Positions 1 to 8,171 of a stretch of 13,505 nt of DNA are shown in pieces (position 1 is the first letter of the stretch; each line of letters starts with the position of its first letter). The notes beneath the pieces were generated by a model that was not told the origin of the DNA, did not search any database, and worked only from the letters and a program-made list of their open reading frames with translations. The stretch comes from Candidatus Desantisbacteria bacterium CG2_30_40_21 (GTDB taxonomy: Bacteria > UBA9089 > CG2-30-40-21): contig MNYI01000206.1 of NCBI GenBank assembly GCA_001873945.1, positions 1-13,505 on the forward strand, in the 5' to 3' direction. The position numbers were made by a program, and so were the translations under genes.

Positions 1-116
1 ATACCTTTGAGATTAATCCTGAAAAATTGGAGAAATTAGTTAAGATACTTCCTGAAACCTTTGGAAGTTTCAAGGAAGATGTAGGAGATTTCATAATATT
101 TTTAGAAAAAATGTAA
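1..116 (+). CDS. 3' end of an unidentified protein gene (partial)
   Basis: An open frame enters from the left edge and ends at a TAA at 114-116. From base 3 it encodes a 37-residue C-terminal tail that is rich in Lys, Glu and Phe (it contains INPEKLEKLVKILPETF and ends FLEKM) and looks soluble and helical. I do not recognise the family, and there are too few residues to assign one. It is read as coding because the frame is open from the window edge, the composition is protein-like, and the stop is followed directly by intergenic DNA with a palindrome and then the ribosome-binding site of the next gene. It could be the end of a small toxin-antitoxin or regulatory protein, but nothing here shows that. 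Confidence 0.5.
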   Translation, partial: TFEINPEKLEKLVKILPETFGSFKEDVGDFIIFLEKM

Positions 117-132
117 TTACAGCAGGTAGCAG

Positions 133-161
133 GGTAGACAGACAGGAATGTCTGTCCTACC
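133..161. repeat. REP-like palindrome, copy 1 (inverted orientation)
   Basis: The plus strand has GTAG at 134-137 followed at once by the 18-nt palindrome 138-155, with 7-bp arms ACAGACA/TGTCTGT around a GGAA loop. CTAC follows at 157-160. Read on the minus strand this is GTAG, one base, then ACAGACATTCCTGTCTGT, the same order as copies 2 and 3. GTAG therefore borders the hairpin on both strands, and the stem extends to GGTAG/CTACC with a one-base bulge. It lies between the stop of the upstream gene and the start of the giant secreted-protein gene. It could fold in mRNA, but no T-run follows it, so I do not call it a terminator. Confidence 0.85.
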
Positions 162-193
162 GTTATTTTAATCATATCAGGAGGAGAGTTTAT

Positions 194-3100
194 ATGAATA
201 GGAGAAAGATTGGAATCTTAGGATTAATGGCAATGATGGGTATTTTCTGGGGATGTACCCTTGTTGAGGCAGCGACGGAAACAGTGGTTGCTTATAGGGC
301 ATACGATGTTAATAAGGGTCCCATAGATGAAACAACAATATTTGGGACAACATATAATGCCGTGTATATAGTCGCTACCTGTACTGGAAAAACAGGAGGG
401 ATAGTTACTGGCACAGCTACTATAGATGACCCTCGTGCTACCTATACCTTTGGGTTAAGGGATGATGGTGTGGCTCCAGATATTCGTGCAAATGATGGGG
501 TATATACTGCAGCACCTTTTTCTATATCCAGAACAGTAGATGCTGCTGATCTTCTTGTTTGTAATGGGAAATCCTTTAGTGTAGCAGTGGATATAGATGG
601 TCTTGGTGATCCTGGTAGTGTGACTTTAGGAGCTGAGTATATTGCCCCCGGTTTTTTAATTTCACCATTCGTAACAAAAACACCCATTCCCCTATATGGC
701 ACAACCTCTATTTGTTTTACAGCCAAAGATGATATTCAAAACGGTACATGGACATATTCTATCAGCATCAATGATCGGATTCTTTCTGGAAGCTCTACAG
801 GTACCTATACCGGACAGACAGCTATTGATATGATATGGGATGGACGAGATAAGAATGGAGATGTGTTTACATCTGGTAATTACAGTATAAGTGTAAAGAT
901 AGAGGATAATGCCGGAAATTTTTTCGTGAAGACAACCTCAATTATGATTGATGATACTTTCCCACTAATTGAGAGTATTATAATATCGCCAAGCCCATAC
1001 CTTTCTACAAGTACGACTGTAACAATATCCTTTACAGGTTCTGATAATGCTGATATCTGGGCATACGATCTTTCCTATAAGGGACAATTATTGTATGGAA
1101 CTGGTGCTTCAGGGACAAGAACAACAAAGCAAGGAATAAGTTTTATCTGTGATGGTCGATATGGGACAGGTACACAGTTGGGAGAAGGACAGCATGAAAT
1201 AGTATTGAATCTGTGGGATAGCGTAGGAAACATCATCTCTGAAGGGGTATTTATCACCATTGATAATACTGCTCCTGTGATTGAAAATTTACAATTTTCC
1301 AATAATCTTGCATCCTCTGAAAATCCCTTAACTGTCTCATTTACTGGTGTAGAATCTACCGGACAATGGACATATATGATAACTATTGGTGGACAGATAA
1401 CCCAGGGTATACAGGGAACATTGCCTTTTGGAACAATTTCCTCAAACAATAAACTCATAACCTTTATCTGGCCGGCAACGGATAAAAATGGTTTACCATT
1501 TGCAGATGGTGATTATATAGTTGAGATAACCCTGACAGATATGGCTGGAAATGTATGCAAGGCTACCGGTTCAGTAAAGGTTGATGGGACATCGCCAGAA
1601 TTAACCAATTTATCTATTTCAAACCCCCATGTTCCCCCTTATGGTTCTCCATCAACCATCTCTTTTGTGGGTAGTGATAACCTTGGCACATGGACATATA
1701 GTATCTCTATAGATGATCGACTGTTAGGTAGTGATGGTACACCCTCAAGCACAGGAATCTTGGTCTCTGCTGGAACAATAAGCTTTGTCTGGAATGGAAA
1801 GGATGTCAATGGAACTTATTTTTTAAGTGGTTCAAATACAATTACAGTGCAATTAAAAGATATGGCCGGAAATACAATTATAGGAACAGTTCCAGTGATT
1901 ATCGATGCCGTTGTACCCAAGATTACTTTAATAAATGATAATACCTCAGGCTTAACCCAATATCTGGGAGAGGAGATAGAATTTCAGATGACTACTGATG
2001 GTCCTGCTACAGCTACAATTATGCTTACGACATCAGAGATACAGAGTGCTAAGGAGATTATTACCGGACAGGCATTCTTCAGGCTAAATGACTTAAATTG
2101 GGATCAATATGAGATAGGTAGTGGGAGAGTTGCAGGGAAGGTAGAGGTATTCGTAGTCAACAAAAATAATGGGAATGGGACAAGGAGTACATTTACAATA
2201 TCTGATTATAGTACTCCATACGACTTGTTTTCTGCAATTAATGTAACTGCCTTTGGAATTTCTACCTATGGAAGTGTTACTTATAATCCTACAACAGATA
2301 AGGCCGTGTTCCGTGCTGCTCCCGAATATGAAATAGGATTAAGAGAGTATTGTGATGTTGCCTATAAGACACCATTCTTTACCCAATTGAAACTTCCGGT
2401 AGTATCTGTGAATCTGACAGCCTATACCCCTACGGAGTATAAGGGTAGTTTTGTAGTACCAGCAACCGAGGCTATAGGGACATGGACAGTCTATGGATTT
2501 GCTATGAATGGAGCTGGTACCACCAGCATGAAGGGTGGGACTATTACAATGGATGGAAGTCAGCCTATCCCTATTACAAAAACAAAGATTATTGGGCTAA
2601 GGGTTGAACCGTCCCCATCAAAACAATTTTTTAATTCTTCACTCAAGCGGATGCATGTCCAGATGGCAGTTGCTACCCTGGATAAGGAATTAGGGGAGGA
2701 TGAATTTACTATTGACTCTGGTAACACTGAGTTTACCCTTTATGCTCCAGGGATAAAAATAAATGATCAAGTGATTATCTGGAATGATTATATTCGAGAT
2801 GAAAACAATAAGGTAGTCTTTGACCATGGACATGTCTGGACAAAGCAAGCTACCTCGAATGGAACCATTACCTTCTCAGATACAGACCTTTACTTTGGTT
2901 CTGCCACAGGCACCTATTCTACCGCTGTCTTCAAAATGAAAAACTTCCATATAGCTATAGGTACATTTACCACAAAAGGGATAGCCTCCTTTGATGTTGG
3001 TAGTGTTAAACAGGGTATTCCCCTTCATGATGATGGTGATACAATTACCCATTGGGATACAAAACAAAGGGATGGGATATTCTCTAACACCTATCTTGTT

Positions 3101-6100
3101 CCAAACGAGATAGATATTCGTAATGTCCCCATAGTTGGGCATTTTATGGATGGAAGGGGTTATCAGGTGCCAAATGATGGGTATCCATTTAATGATGAGA
3201 ATGCCTCCCCTTTTGTCCTTTCAGCAAGGAATAATACGGATTTTTCAAATGACATAAAGGTAAATATTAACACTATCCCAATCAAAATCAGGCTTCTCAT
3301 GGCAGAAGATGCTACTTTTAATCCTCTGGAGGGAAAAGATTGTTATATAAAGTATAATCTGGAGGGTGCAACAGCAGATGTCAGGATTACTATAAAAAAA
3401 GCCTCTGGAGAGACTGTCAAGGATCTTTGGAGGGGTTGGGTAATGCCGGGAGATAATGTTACTTCATGGGATGGAATGGATTATCAGGGGAAAATGGTTG
3501 AAGATGGGAAATACTATTATCATATTGTTGCCACTGATGAGGCAGGAAACAAATCCGAGGATAAAGGGCTGATTGTTATTTCGTTCGTTCAAATGGTATT
3601 AGAAGACTTGGTGGTTACCGTGCCTAAGGCGGTGCCAGGCAAAGGAATTGAATATATATCCATTAGTGCTGTGGTCTCTTTGGATGGTACACCTAAACAA
3701 TTAAAGAATCTTAATTTTGAGACAGCTCATTCAGATAGTGTGTTTGCTCGACCACATGCCTTGTTTGATATTGCTATCTATGACCGAAATAATAACTTGG
3801 TTCAGAAGATAGGACCTGATGTAATTGATTTTACCGGAGAATCCTATGATAGTGATCCATTTCCTAATGGGAAACCAAATTATTTAATATTGCCAACTGA
3901 TGAACGCAATTGGTTAAGAAATAGTGGTACTAACACTCTTGCAGATATGGGTGATGGGAATAAGGATAATGACTGGGAAATCCTGGTTCCATTTGACAAG
4001 GTAAATCCTGCAGATACAGATGAACGACATTATAAATCCAAATTTACAATTACTATGGCATATTATTTGAGTAGCCCGTTTAATGAGGGGAGTTATTATG
4101 TGAAAGGGCTTGCCAAATTAGTTAGTGCTGACTGGAAGTTTGCAGCATATGATACTACTACGGGCAACGAAATGTGGCATTGTGCTCCTTTTTATGGACA
4201 TTATGGCGTTCATTCCCAATCTAAGGAACAGGGATTTGAGGTGAGGGAGACAAAATTACCAACAGGTATGGATAATATAGCCCCTGGGGTTTATGAGTCA
4301 TATCCATCTGGTGGTGTTGATGTGTCTCCTTTTGAGATAAAGAATGAGATATGGGTTAAGGTAGAGGATAATAGTAATGGTAGTGGTGTTGATTTCCGCT
4401 CTGAATCATCATATCTTAGATTGTTTGATGCAAACAAGATGGAGGTAGCCGGGATAGCTACTAATAATGCGACGGATAAACTTTGTCTGATTATTGATAA
4501 GGGTCTCTATCCTAATGGATTAGAAAAGCCCGGGGCATATACGATAGAGGTTGTTGTTAGGGATATGGCTAATAATGTCAGTAAGGTTAGTCGGAGTTTT
4601 ACTGTGTTGGATAGATTGCCACCGGAGATAGAAAACATCTCTCCCAAAGAAGGCTCTGTGTATTATGAGGGATTTGGTCTAACACTGAGTGCTACAATTT
4701 CAGAGTTGCAAAGAGGTAAATCAGGGGTAAATTGGGGAAGTTCCAGAATTACCCTGAGCAAGGATGGAACAGAGATAAATATACAGAATTATAAACAAAT
4801 GTCAAATATAGATCAAGAGATAAATGTAAACTATAGAATATTATCCTATGAATTGCCATGGGATTTTCTTAAGCAAGGCACTTATACCATGAATGTTCTG
4901 GCATGGGATACTTCGGGTAATCCGGCATCAAAAGAGATTTCATTCAGGGTTATTCGAGGGATTGAGATCTTTTTTGATCACCCTGAATTTGGGCTGTTTC
5001 CTACCCTTGCTTTTAAGCCAAATACAGAGATGTTCTTTAATGGAAGCTCAACCATAGTAAGTACGCAAACCATCAGCCTTAACAGGGCAACTATAACAGC
5101 TACTGCTATTGCTGGGTATACATTGTTTGGAAAGCCTGTAAGTGTATTGATAGGTACAAGGAGTGCTTATGGAGCAACCTTTAGTCAAAGCGTCCAGTTA
5201 ACCATATACTATACAGGGACAGAACTAAACTTGTTGCCTGTTGGGAAAAGCGAGGATGTTCTTGTCTTGTACGGCTATGATGGAGGAAAATGGAACTTGG
5301 TTCCTGGGGCAAAGAAAGGAATGTATACGATTAAACAAAATGAACCTCTATACTCCACCTATACCCTGGCTTATATTACCCCTCAAAAGTGGACAGTAAT
5401 GTCTTCTAATGGATCAGAATGGGGAAACTTAAAAAGCAAGGACTGGATGGAGCTTGTAGGGACAATTACTACAAGTACTGGAATACCTATTCCGAATGGT
5501 TCGATTACCATAGGGATTATAACTAATTATCCTTCTCCTGCCACAGGCTATAAGGTATTATCCCCTGTAGTGGCTTTTGATTTCAAGGGGGATAAGGTTA
5601 TTAAATTTAATAACCTTGTTGCGATTTGGATATATTATACTGAACCACTTCCTTTTGATGCAAAGGAAGGAGAATTAACAGTATTTGGATGTGATGATAA
5701 TAATACATGGATTAAGATAGCAGGAAGTTTGAGTATAGGTAGTAACTATATCAGCTTTAACACTCAACAAACATATAAATTGTATGCTATTATGTATCCA
5801 ACCCGTGAGGCAGCAGAAGAAGGAAAAGAGACAATTGAGCAAAATATATGGTGTTATCCTAATCCAGCTAAGGGAGGAAAGGTAAATTTCCGATATTATC
5901 TATCAGAGAATGATGTAGAGATAACGGTAAAAATTTATACCCTGTTGGGAGATCTTGTTTGGGAAGGTTCAAGAATAGAGGGATTAGCCGGCATTCATGA
6001 TCGGGATTTTGTCTGGAATTGTCAAAACTCATCAGGTGAGCCGGTTGCCTCTGGGGTATATATCTATCGTTTGACAATGAAACCAAAGAGTGGTTCTGCG

Positions 6101-6139
6101 GCTAAGACTGTCACCAAGAAGTTGATTGTTATACAGTAA
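194..6139 (+). CDS. Giant secreted multi-Ig/FlgD-like repeat protein with T9SS-type C-terminal domain
   Basis: A 1981-residue exported protein, probably a cell-surface or extracellular adhesin-like structure; substrate unknown. It starts at ATG 194, seven bases after AGGAGGAG (179-186). Residues 1-26 form a Sec signal peptide, probably cut after VEA. Residues 27-150 resemble a choice-of-anchor X domain (DDG at 90-92, DGVYT at 101-105), and a second such motif lies at 946-963. Residues 158-575 are four tandem Ig-like repeats of about 100-110 residues, each ending in a D-x-A/V-GN strand and a D-x-x-P linker. A FlgD-type Ig module spans about 1048-1125. Further beta-sandwich domains fill about 1358-1590, and two related modules with a G-x-DD/DGG-x-W core lie at about 1600-1880. 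The last 98 residues (from 1884) have the YPNP start, G-YIYRL strand and KKL-VIQ end of FlgD_ig/T9SS sorting domains. The downstream PorV-like gene fits this role. Domain borders are by eye. Confidence 0.85.
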   Translation: MNRRKIGILGLMAMMGIFWGCTLVEAATETVVAYRAYDVNKGPIDETTIFGTTYNAVYIVATCTGKTGGIVTGTATIDDPRATYTFGLRDDGVAPDIRANDGVYTAAPFSISRTVDAADLLVCNGKSFSVAVDIDGLGDPGSVTLGAEYIAPGFLISPFVTKTPIPLYGTTSICFTAKDDIQNGTWTYSISINDRILSGSSTGTYTGQTAIDMIWDGRDKNGDVFTSGNYSISVKIEDNAGNFFVKTTSIMIDDTFPLIESIIISPSPYLSTSTTVTISFTGSDNADIWAYDLSYKGQLLYGTGASGTRTTKQGISFICDGRYGTGTQLGEGQHEIVLNLWDSVGNIISEGVFITIDNTAPVIENLQFSNNLASSENPLTVSFTGVESTGQWTYMITIGGQITQGIQGTLPFGTISSNNKLITFIWPATDKNGLPFADGDYIVEITLTDMAGNVCKATGSVKVDGTSPELTNLSISNPHVPPYGSPSTISFVGSDNLGTWTYSISIDDRLLGSDGTPSSTGILVSAGTISFVWNGKDVNGTYFLSGSNTITVQLKDMAGNTIIGTVPVIIDAVVPKITLINDNTSGLTQYLGEEIEFQMTTDGPATATIMLTTSEIQSAKEIITGQAFFRLNDLNWDQYEIGSGRVAGKVEVFVVNKNNGNGTRSTFTISDYSTPYDLFSAINVTAFGISTYGSVTYNPTTDKAVFRAAPEYEIGLREYCDVAYKTPFFTQLKLPVVSVNLTAYTPTEYKGSFVVPATEAIGTWTVYGFAMNGAGTTSMKGGTITMDGSQPIPITKTKIIGLRVEPSPSKQFFNSSLKRMHVQMAVATLDKELGEDEFTIDSGNTEFTLYAPGIKINDQVIIWNDYIRDENNKVVFDHGHVWTKQATSNGTITFSDTDLYFGSATGTYSTAVFKMKNFHIAIGTFTTKGIASFDVGSVKQGIPLHDDGDTITHWDTKQRDGIFSNTYLVPNEIDIRNVPIVGHFMDGRGYQVPNDGYPFNDENASPFVLSARNNTDFSNDIKVNINTIPIKIRLLMAEDATFNPLEGKDCYIKYNLEGATADVRITIKKASGETVKDLWRGWVMPGDNVTSWDGMDYQGKMVEDGKYYYHIVATDEAGNKSEDKGLIVISFVQMVLEDLVVTVPKAVPGKGIEYISISAVVSLDGTPKQLKNLNFETAHSDSVFARPHALFDIAIYDRNNNLVQKIGPDVIDFTGESYDSDPFPNGKPNYLILPTDERNWLRNSGTNTLADMGDGNKDNDWEILVPFDKVNPADTDERHYKSKFTITMAYYLSSPFNEGSYYVKGLAKLVSADWKFAAYDTTTGNEMWHCAPFYGHYGVHSQSKEQGFEVRETKLPTGMDNIAPGVYESYPSGGVDVSPFEIKNEIWVKVEDNSNGSGVDFRSESSYLRLFDANKMEVAGIATNNATDKLCLIIDKGLYPNGLEKPGAYTIEVVVRDMANNVSKVSRSFTVLDRLPPEIENISPKEGSVYYEGFGLTLSATISELQRGKSGVNWGSSRITLSKDGTEINIQNYKQMSNIDQEINVNYRILSYELPWDFLKQGTYTMNVLAWDTSGNPASKEISFRVIRGIEIFFDHPEFGLFPTLAFKPNTEMFFNGSSTIVSTQTISLNRATITATAIAGYTLFGKPVSVLIGTRSAYGATFSQSVQLTIYYTGTELNLLPVGKSEDVLVLYGYDGGKWNLVPGAKKGMYTIKQNEPLYSTYTLAYITPQKWTVMSSNGSEWGNLKSKDWMELVGTITTSTGIPIPNGSITIGIITNYPSPATGYKVLSPVVAFDFKGDKVIKFNNLVAIWIYYTEPLPFDAKEGELTVFGCDDNNTWIKIAGSLSIGSNYISFNTQQTYKLYAIMYPTREAAEEGKETIEQNIWCYPNPAKGGKVNFRYYLSENDVEITVKIYTLLGDLVWEGSRIEGLAGIHDRDFVWNCQNSSGEPVASGVYIYRLTMKPKSGSAAKTVTKKLIVIQ
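665..1918 (+). repeat. Four tandem ~100-110-residue Ig-like repeats inside the giant protein
   Basis: Residues about 158-258, 259-362, 363-471 and 472-575 are successive copies. Each has an opening proline-rich strand, a TISF- or TVSF-like strand followed by a polar turn, an aromatic W-x-Y strand, a W/C-x-G-x-D or comparable turn with NG, a D-NAGN or D-AGN strand, and a closing ID-x-x-x-P linker. Copies 1 and 4 are the most alike (GTWTYSISINDR against GTWTYSISIDDR), so unit duplication may have skipped neighbours. The pattern matches FlgD-like and bacterial Ig-like modules that act as stalk spacers. Confidence 0.75.
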
Positions 6140-6154
6140 GATGATAATGCGGGA

Positions 6155-6196
6155 GTAGGACAGACATTCTTGGTAGGACAGACATTCTTGTCTGTC
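6155..6196 (+). repeat. REP-like palindrome, copy 2, with a tandem partial duplication
   Basis: An exact 18-nt direct repeat (GTAGGACAGACATTCTTG) occurs at 6155-6172 and 6173-6190. The second unit continues with TCTGTC and so completes the hairpin ACAGACA-TTCT-TGTCTGT at 6178-6195. The first unit has GTAG and the left arm but stops before most of the right arm. The order is GTAG, one base, palindrome, as in copies 1 and 3; the loop differs from copy 3 by one base (TTCT against TTCC). It lies 15 bases past the stop of the giant gene and upstream of the Uma2 remnant. Confidence 0.88.
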
Positions 6197-6254
6197 AACT
6201 ATAATACTGAATATTGTTTGTAATTCCGCATTATAAAGAAGAAGGAGTAGGATT

Positions 6255-6822
6255 GTGGCTATAGCGGTAAGAAATGAAGTAAAATTTACTTATGAGGATT
6301 ACCTTACCTATGATATTGATTCTGATAGACGATATGAATTGATAGGGGGTGAGTTTTTTATGTCGCCTGCACCAAATATGTGGCACCAAAGGATATCAAG
6401 AGAAATTGAGTTTAGGATTATCTGCCTTTTAAGGGAAACAGGATTAGGGGAGGTATTTAATGCCCCTTGTGATGTGGTGCTGAGTAATGAAGATGTTGTC
6501 CAACCAGATATTATCTTTATCTCAAAGGAAAACCAACAGATCATCACTCAGGATAATATAAAAGGCTCACCCGATTTACTCATTGAAATCATATCTAAAA
6601 GCTCTGCTCAAAGGGATAGGATTATAAAAAAGGCTCTATGAAAAATATGGCGTCCATGAATATTGGTTAGTGAATATGGATAAAAAGGAGATAGAGGTTT
6701 TGACCCTTGCAAACGGAACCTATGAAATTTACGGGGTATTTCAATCACAAGATACCCTTTCTTCGATTGTATTAAAGGGATTTCATTTTAAGGTAGAAGA
6801 GGTATTTTGTAGCTTAATGTAA
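6255..6822 (+). pseudogene. Uma2-family PD-(D/E)XK nuclease-like protein, frameshifted
   Basis: The gene starts at GTG 6255, seven bases after AAGGAG (6242-6247). The first frame runs 128 codons to a TGA at 6639 and has the Uma2 layout: an N-terminal Y-E-x-x-P/L-like helix, YELIGGEFFMSPAP (27-40), QPDIIFIS (83-90) with the acidic Asp85, and PDLLIEIISKSS (106-117) with Glu111. The rest of the fold (LYEKYGVHEYWLVN, then LKGFHFKVEEVF) continues in another frame from 6634 to the TAA at 6820-6822. The break lies in or next to a run of six A (6626-6631). Adding two A would restore canonical spacing before LYEKYGV. The protein lacks its C-terminal third unless this is a sequencing error. Uma2 proteins are putative DNases, usually multicopy and of unproven role. 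Here the gene sits between a secreted-protein gene and its likely shuttle gene, to which it has no obvious link. Confidence 0.85.
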
Positions 6823-6842
6823 AAGAAGGAGGAGCATAGATA

Positions 6843-7796
6843 ATGAAAAGAGTAGTATTGTGTGGGTTAATAGGTATTATTTTTATAATACAATCTGCCT
6901 ATGTTGAGGCTGAGGGTAAGGATAAGGTTGGGGCAACAACAGCCGTGTTTTTAGGTATTGCTCAGGGAGCAGGACCAGCTGGAATGGGTGGGGCATTTGT
7001 GGCAAGTGTGGATGATGTTAATGCCTGTTGGTGGAACCCTGCTGGATTGATTCGCCTCAAATCAAGGGAGATACTTTATGTTAATACCAAATGGTTAGTA
7101 GATGATGTTGATGGACATTTCATTGCCTATGCCCAGCCAACTATTGCCTATAAAGAAAAAAAACGGGTAATGGCTGGGAGTGTAATACTTTCTAATGTCT
7201 CAGGGATTGATGGACGAGATGGACAGGGTATATCCATAGGTGATTTGAAGACTGATAATAGGGCATTTATTTTTTCAACAGCTCTGGGTCTTACCCCAGC
7301 TACGGCTATTGGGGTAAGCCTTAAGGCTATCAGTCAGGATCTCGGTGGTTCTAAGGGTGAGACAATGGCTTTTGACCTTGGTTGGCTTTTCTCCCCAAAG
7401 GATAACCTTTCCTTTGGCATGAATCTTCAGAACATTGGTCCAAAGCTGAAAACAGAGGATGTATCTAATGATTTGCCCTTGAATCTAAAATTAGGATTCT
7501 GTTTTAAGCCAACCATGCTTGGCGATAATGTTAAGGCAGCAATAGATGTTGATGTGCCAAGGGATAATGAGGTAGGTGTGCATAGCGGTGTTGAGTATTG
7601 GGCAAATGATGCTGTGGCTATTCGCGTAGGATTTGAAAGGGTATCTTCCAACCGCTGCGGATATTCTGTTGGTATGGGGTTCAGAAGCAGCGGTGAAGGG
7701 ATATTAAAATCTATTAATACCCAGATTGATTATGCCATGCTTTCTTATACAAGTTTTGACCCAACACACAGGATTTCGATGATTACGAGATTTTAA
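6843..7796 (+). CDS. PorV/PorQ-family (UPF0164) outer-membrane beta-barrel protein
   Basis: A 317-residue predicted outer-membrane protein with start ATG 6843, eight bases after AAGGAGGAG (6826-6834). A Sec signal peptide covers about residues 1-23 (hydrophobic core 5-19, cleavage after VEA). Residues 42-69 carry the family signature, an A/G-rich segment with GMGGAF, then DD and WWNPAGL, typical of UPF0164 and PorV/PorQ proteins related to FadL barrels. The rest alternates short amphipathic strands, and the chain ends in HRISMITRF with a terminal Phe, the usual BAM-recognition signature. In Bacteroidetes PorV binds the C-terminal domains of T9SS cargo at the outer membrane. The upstream giant protein has such a domain, so a cargo/shuttle relation is likely but inferred. 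Homologues in other phyla are often annotated only as hypothetical, and a FadL-like transport role is the alternative. Confidence 0.82.
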   Translation: MKRVVLCGLIGIIFIIQSAYVEAEGKDKVGATTAVFLGIAQGAGPAGMGGAFVASVDDVNACWWNPAGLIRLKSREILYVNTKWLVDDVDGHFIAYAQPTIAYKEKKRVMAGSVILSNVSGIDGRDGQGISIGDLKTDNRAFIFSTALGLTPATAIGVSLKAISQDLGGSKGETMAFDLGWLFSPKDNLSFGMNLQNIGPKLKTEDVSNDLPLNLKLGFCFKPTMLGDNVKAAIDVDVPRDNEVGVHSGVEYWANDAVAIRVGFERVSSNRCGYSVGMGFRSSGEGILKSINTQIDYAMLSYTSFDPTHRISMITRF

Positions 7797-7937
7797 GGAA
7801 AGGATATTCACCACGGAGACACGAAGAAATGCTGACAGCTGATCACTATCGATAAAGCTCAGTTGCGGTGTACTCGACATCAACTGCAGCGATTAGTTAG
7901 ACTATTATTTTTTACCACGAGCACGAAACACACGAAG

Positions 7938-8150
7938 ATTTCGACCTGTGCAATCGGAATTAACCATGAAGGCACAAAGGCACAAAAATTATAAATATAC
8001 TTAAGAAGGGCATAATCTGTGATTTTTAAGACATAACTACGAAAGGCACGAAAAACGCGAAAAGTTCTGTAATATTATTATTTTTCGTGTCTTTCGTGTT
8101 TTTCGTAGTTAAAAATATCTGTGGTAATTTCCGGTTGCACAGGTGGAAAT
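7938..8150. repeat. 29-bp imperfect inverted repeats bounding a ~213-bp element
   Basis: The left arm 7938-7966 and the right arm 8122-8150 are inverted copies matching at 25 of 29 positions by eye; the shared core includes ACCTGTGCAA and CGGAA. Inside each arm comes a block of 9-nt-periodic GGCACAAA or CACGAAA sequence, so the element reads as two head-on copies of one repeat, a leader plus iterations, rather than just two short arms. The arrangement resembles a MITE-like or dispersed-repeat unit. I see no clear target-site duplication. Confidence 0.65.
8035..8110. repeat. 30-bp imperfect palindrome upstream of the qmo operon
   Basis: The left arm 8035-8064 and right arm 8081-8110 are complementary at about 25 of 30 positions, separated by a 16-nt AT-rich loop (8065-8080). 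Each arm is built of 9-nt-like CACGAAA iterations bounded by AACTACG. A transcript crossing it would form a long stem ending 61 bases before the qmoA start. It could affect transcription or mRNA stability for qmoABC, or simply be a dispersed repeat. No terminal T-run marks it as an intrinsic terminator. Confidence 0.75.
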
Positions 8151-8171
8151 TAGATACTGGAGGTAAATCTC

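Larger units (their letters stand above)
7797..8171. other. 375-bp repeat-rich intergenic region upstream of qmoA
   Basis: No convincing gene is present. It holds four clusters of degenerate, roughly 9-nt-periodic CACGAA or GGCACAAA iterations (7809-7828, 7913-7936, 7962-7990, 8041-8110), a 29-bp imperfect inverted repeat pair and a 30-bp imperfect palindrome (both listed separately), and a bulged hairpin around 7856-7890 (CAGTTG/CAACTG core). The final stretch carries the qmoA ribosome-binding site GGAGG at 8159-8163. A promoter for qmoABC should lie here, but I see no box good enough to call. The region looks like decayed repeat copies rather than ordered regulatory DNA. Confidence 0.7.

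Noticed and set aside
133..161. Rho-independent terminator at the palindromes
   Set aside because: None of the three copies is followed by a U-run, one lies inside an operon, and copy 1 occurs in the opposite orientation.
194..260. Lipoprotein signal (Cys21) in the giant protein
   Set aside because: The residues before Cys21 (FWG) do not make a good lipobox, and a better type I cleavage site follows at VEA-A.
1075..1458. Antisense open frames within the giant gene and the qmo genes (for example 127 codons on the minus strand here)
   Set aside because: They lie wholly opposite strongly supported genes and have no recognisable motifs or ribosome-binding sites.
6626..6632. A AAA AAG heptamer in the right phase for programmed -1 frameshifting in the Uma2 gene
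   Set aside because: A -1 shift there leads to a short unrelated tail and a stop. The Uma2 C-terminal half lies in the +1 (or -2) frame, so the classical signal does not explain it.
7809..8110. CRISPR-like array in the 375-bp gap
   Set aside because: The repeats are degenerate, about 9 nt in period, and partly inverted, with no conserved 24-37-nt repeat and unique spacers, and no cas genes nearby.
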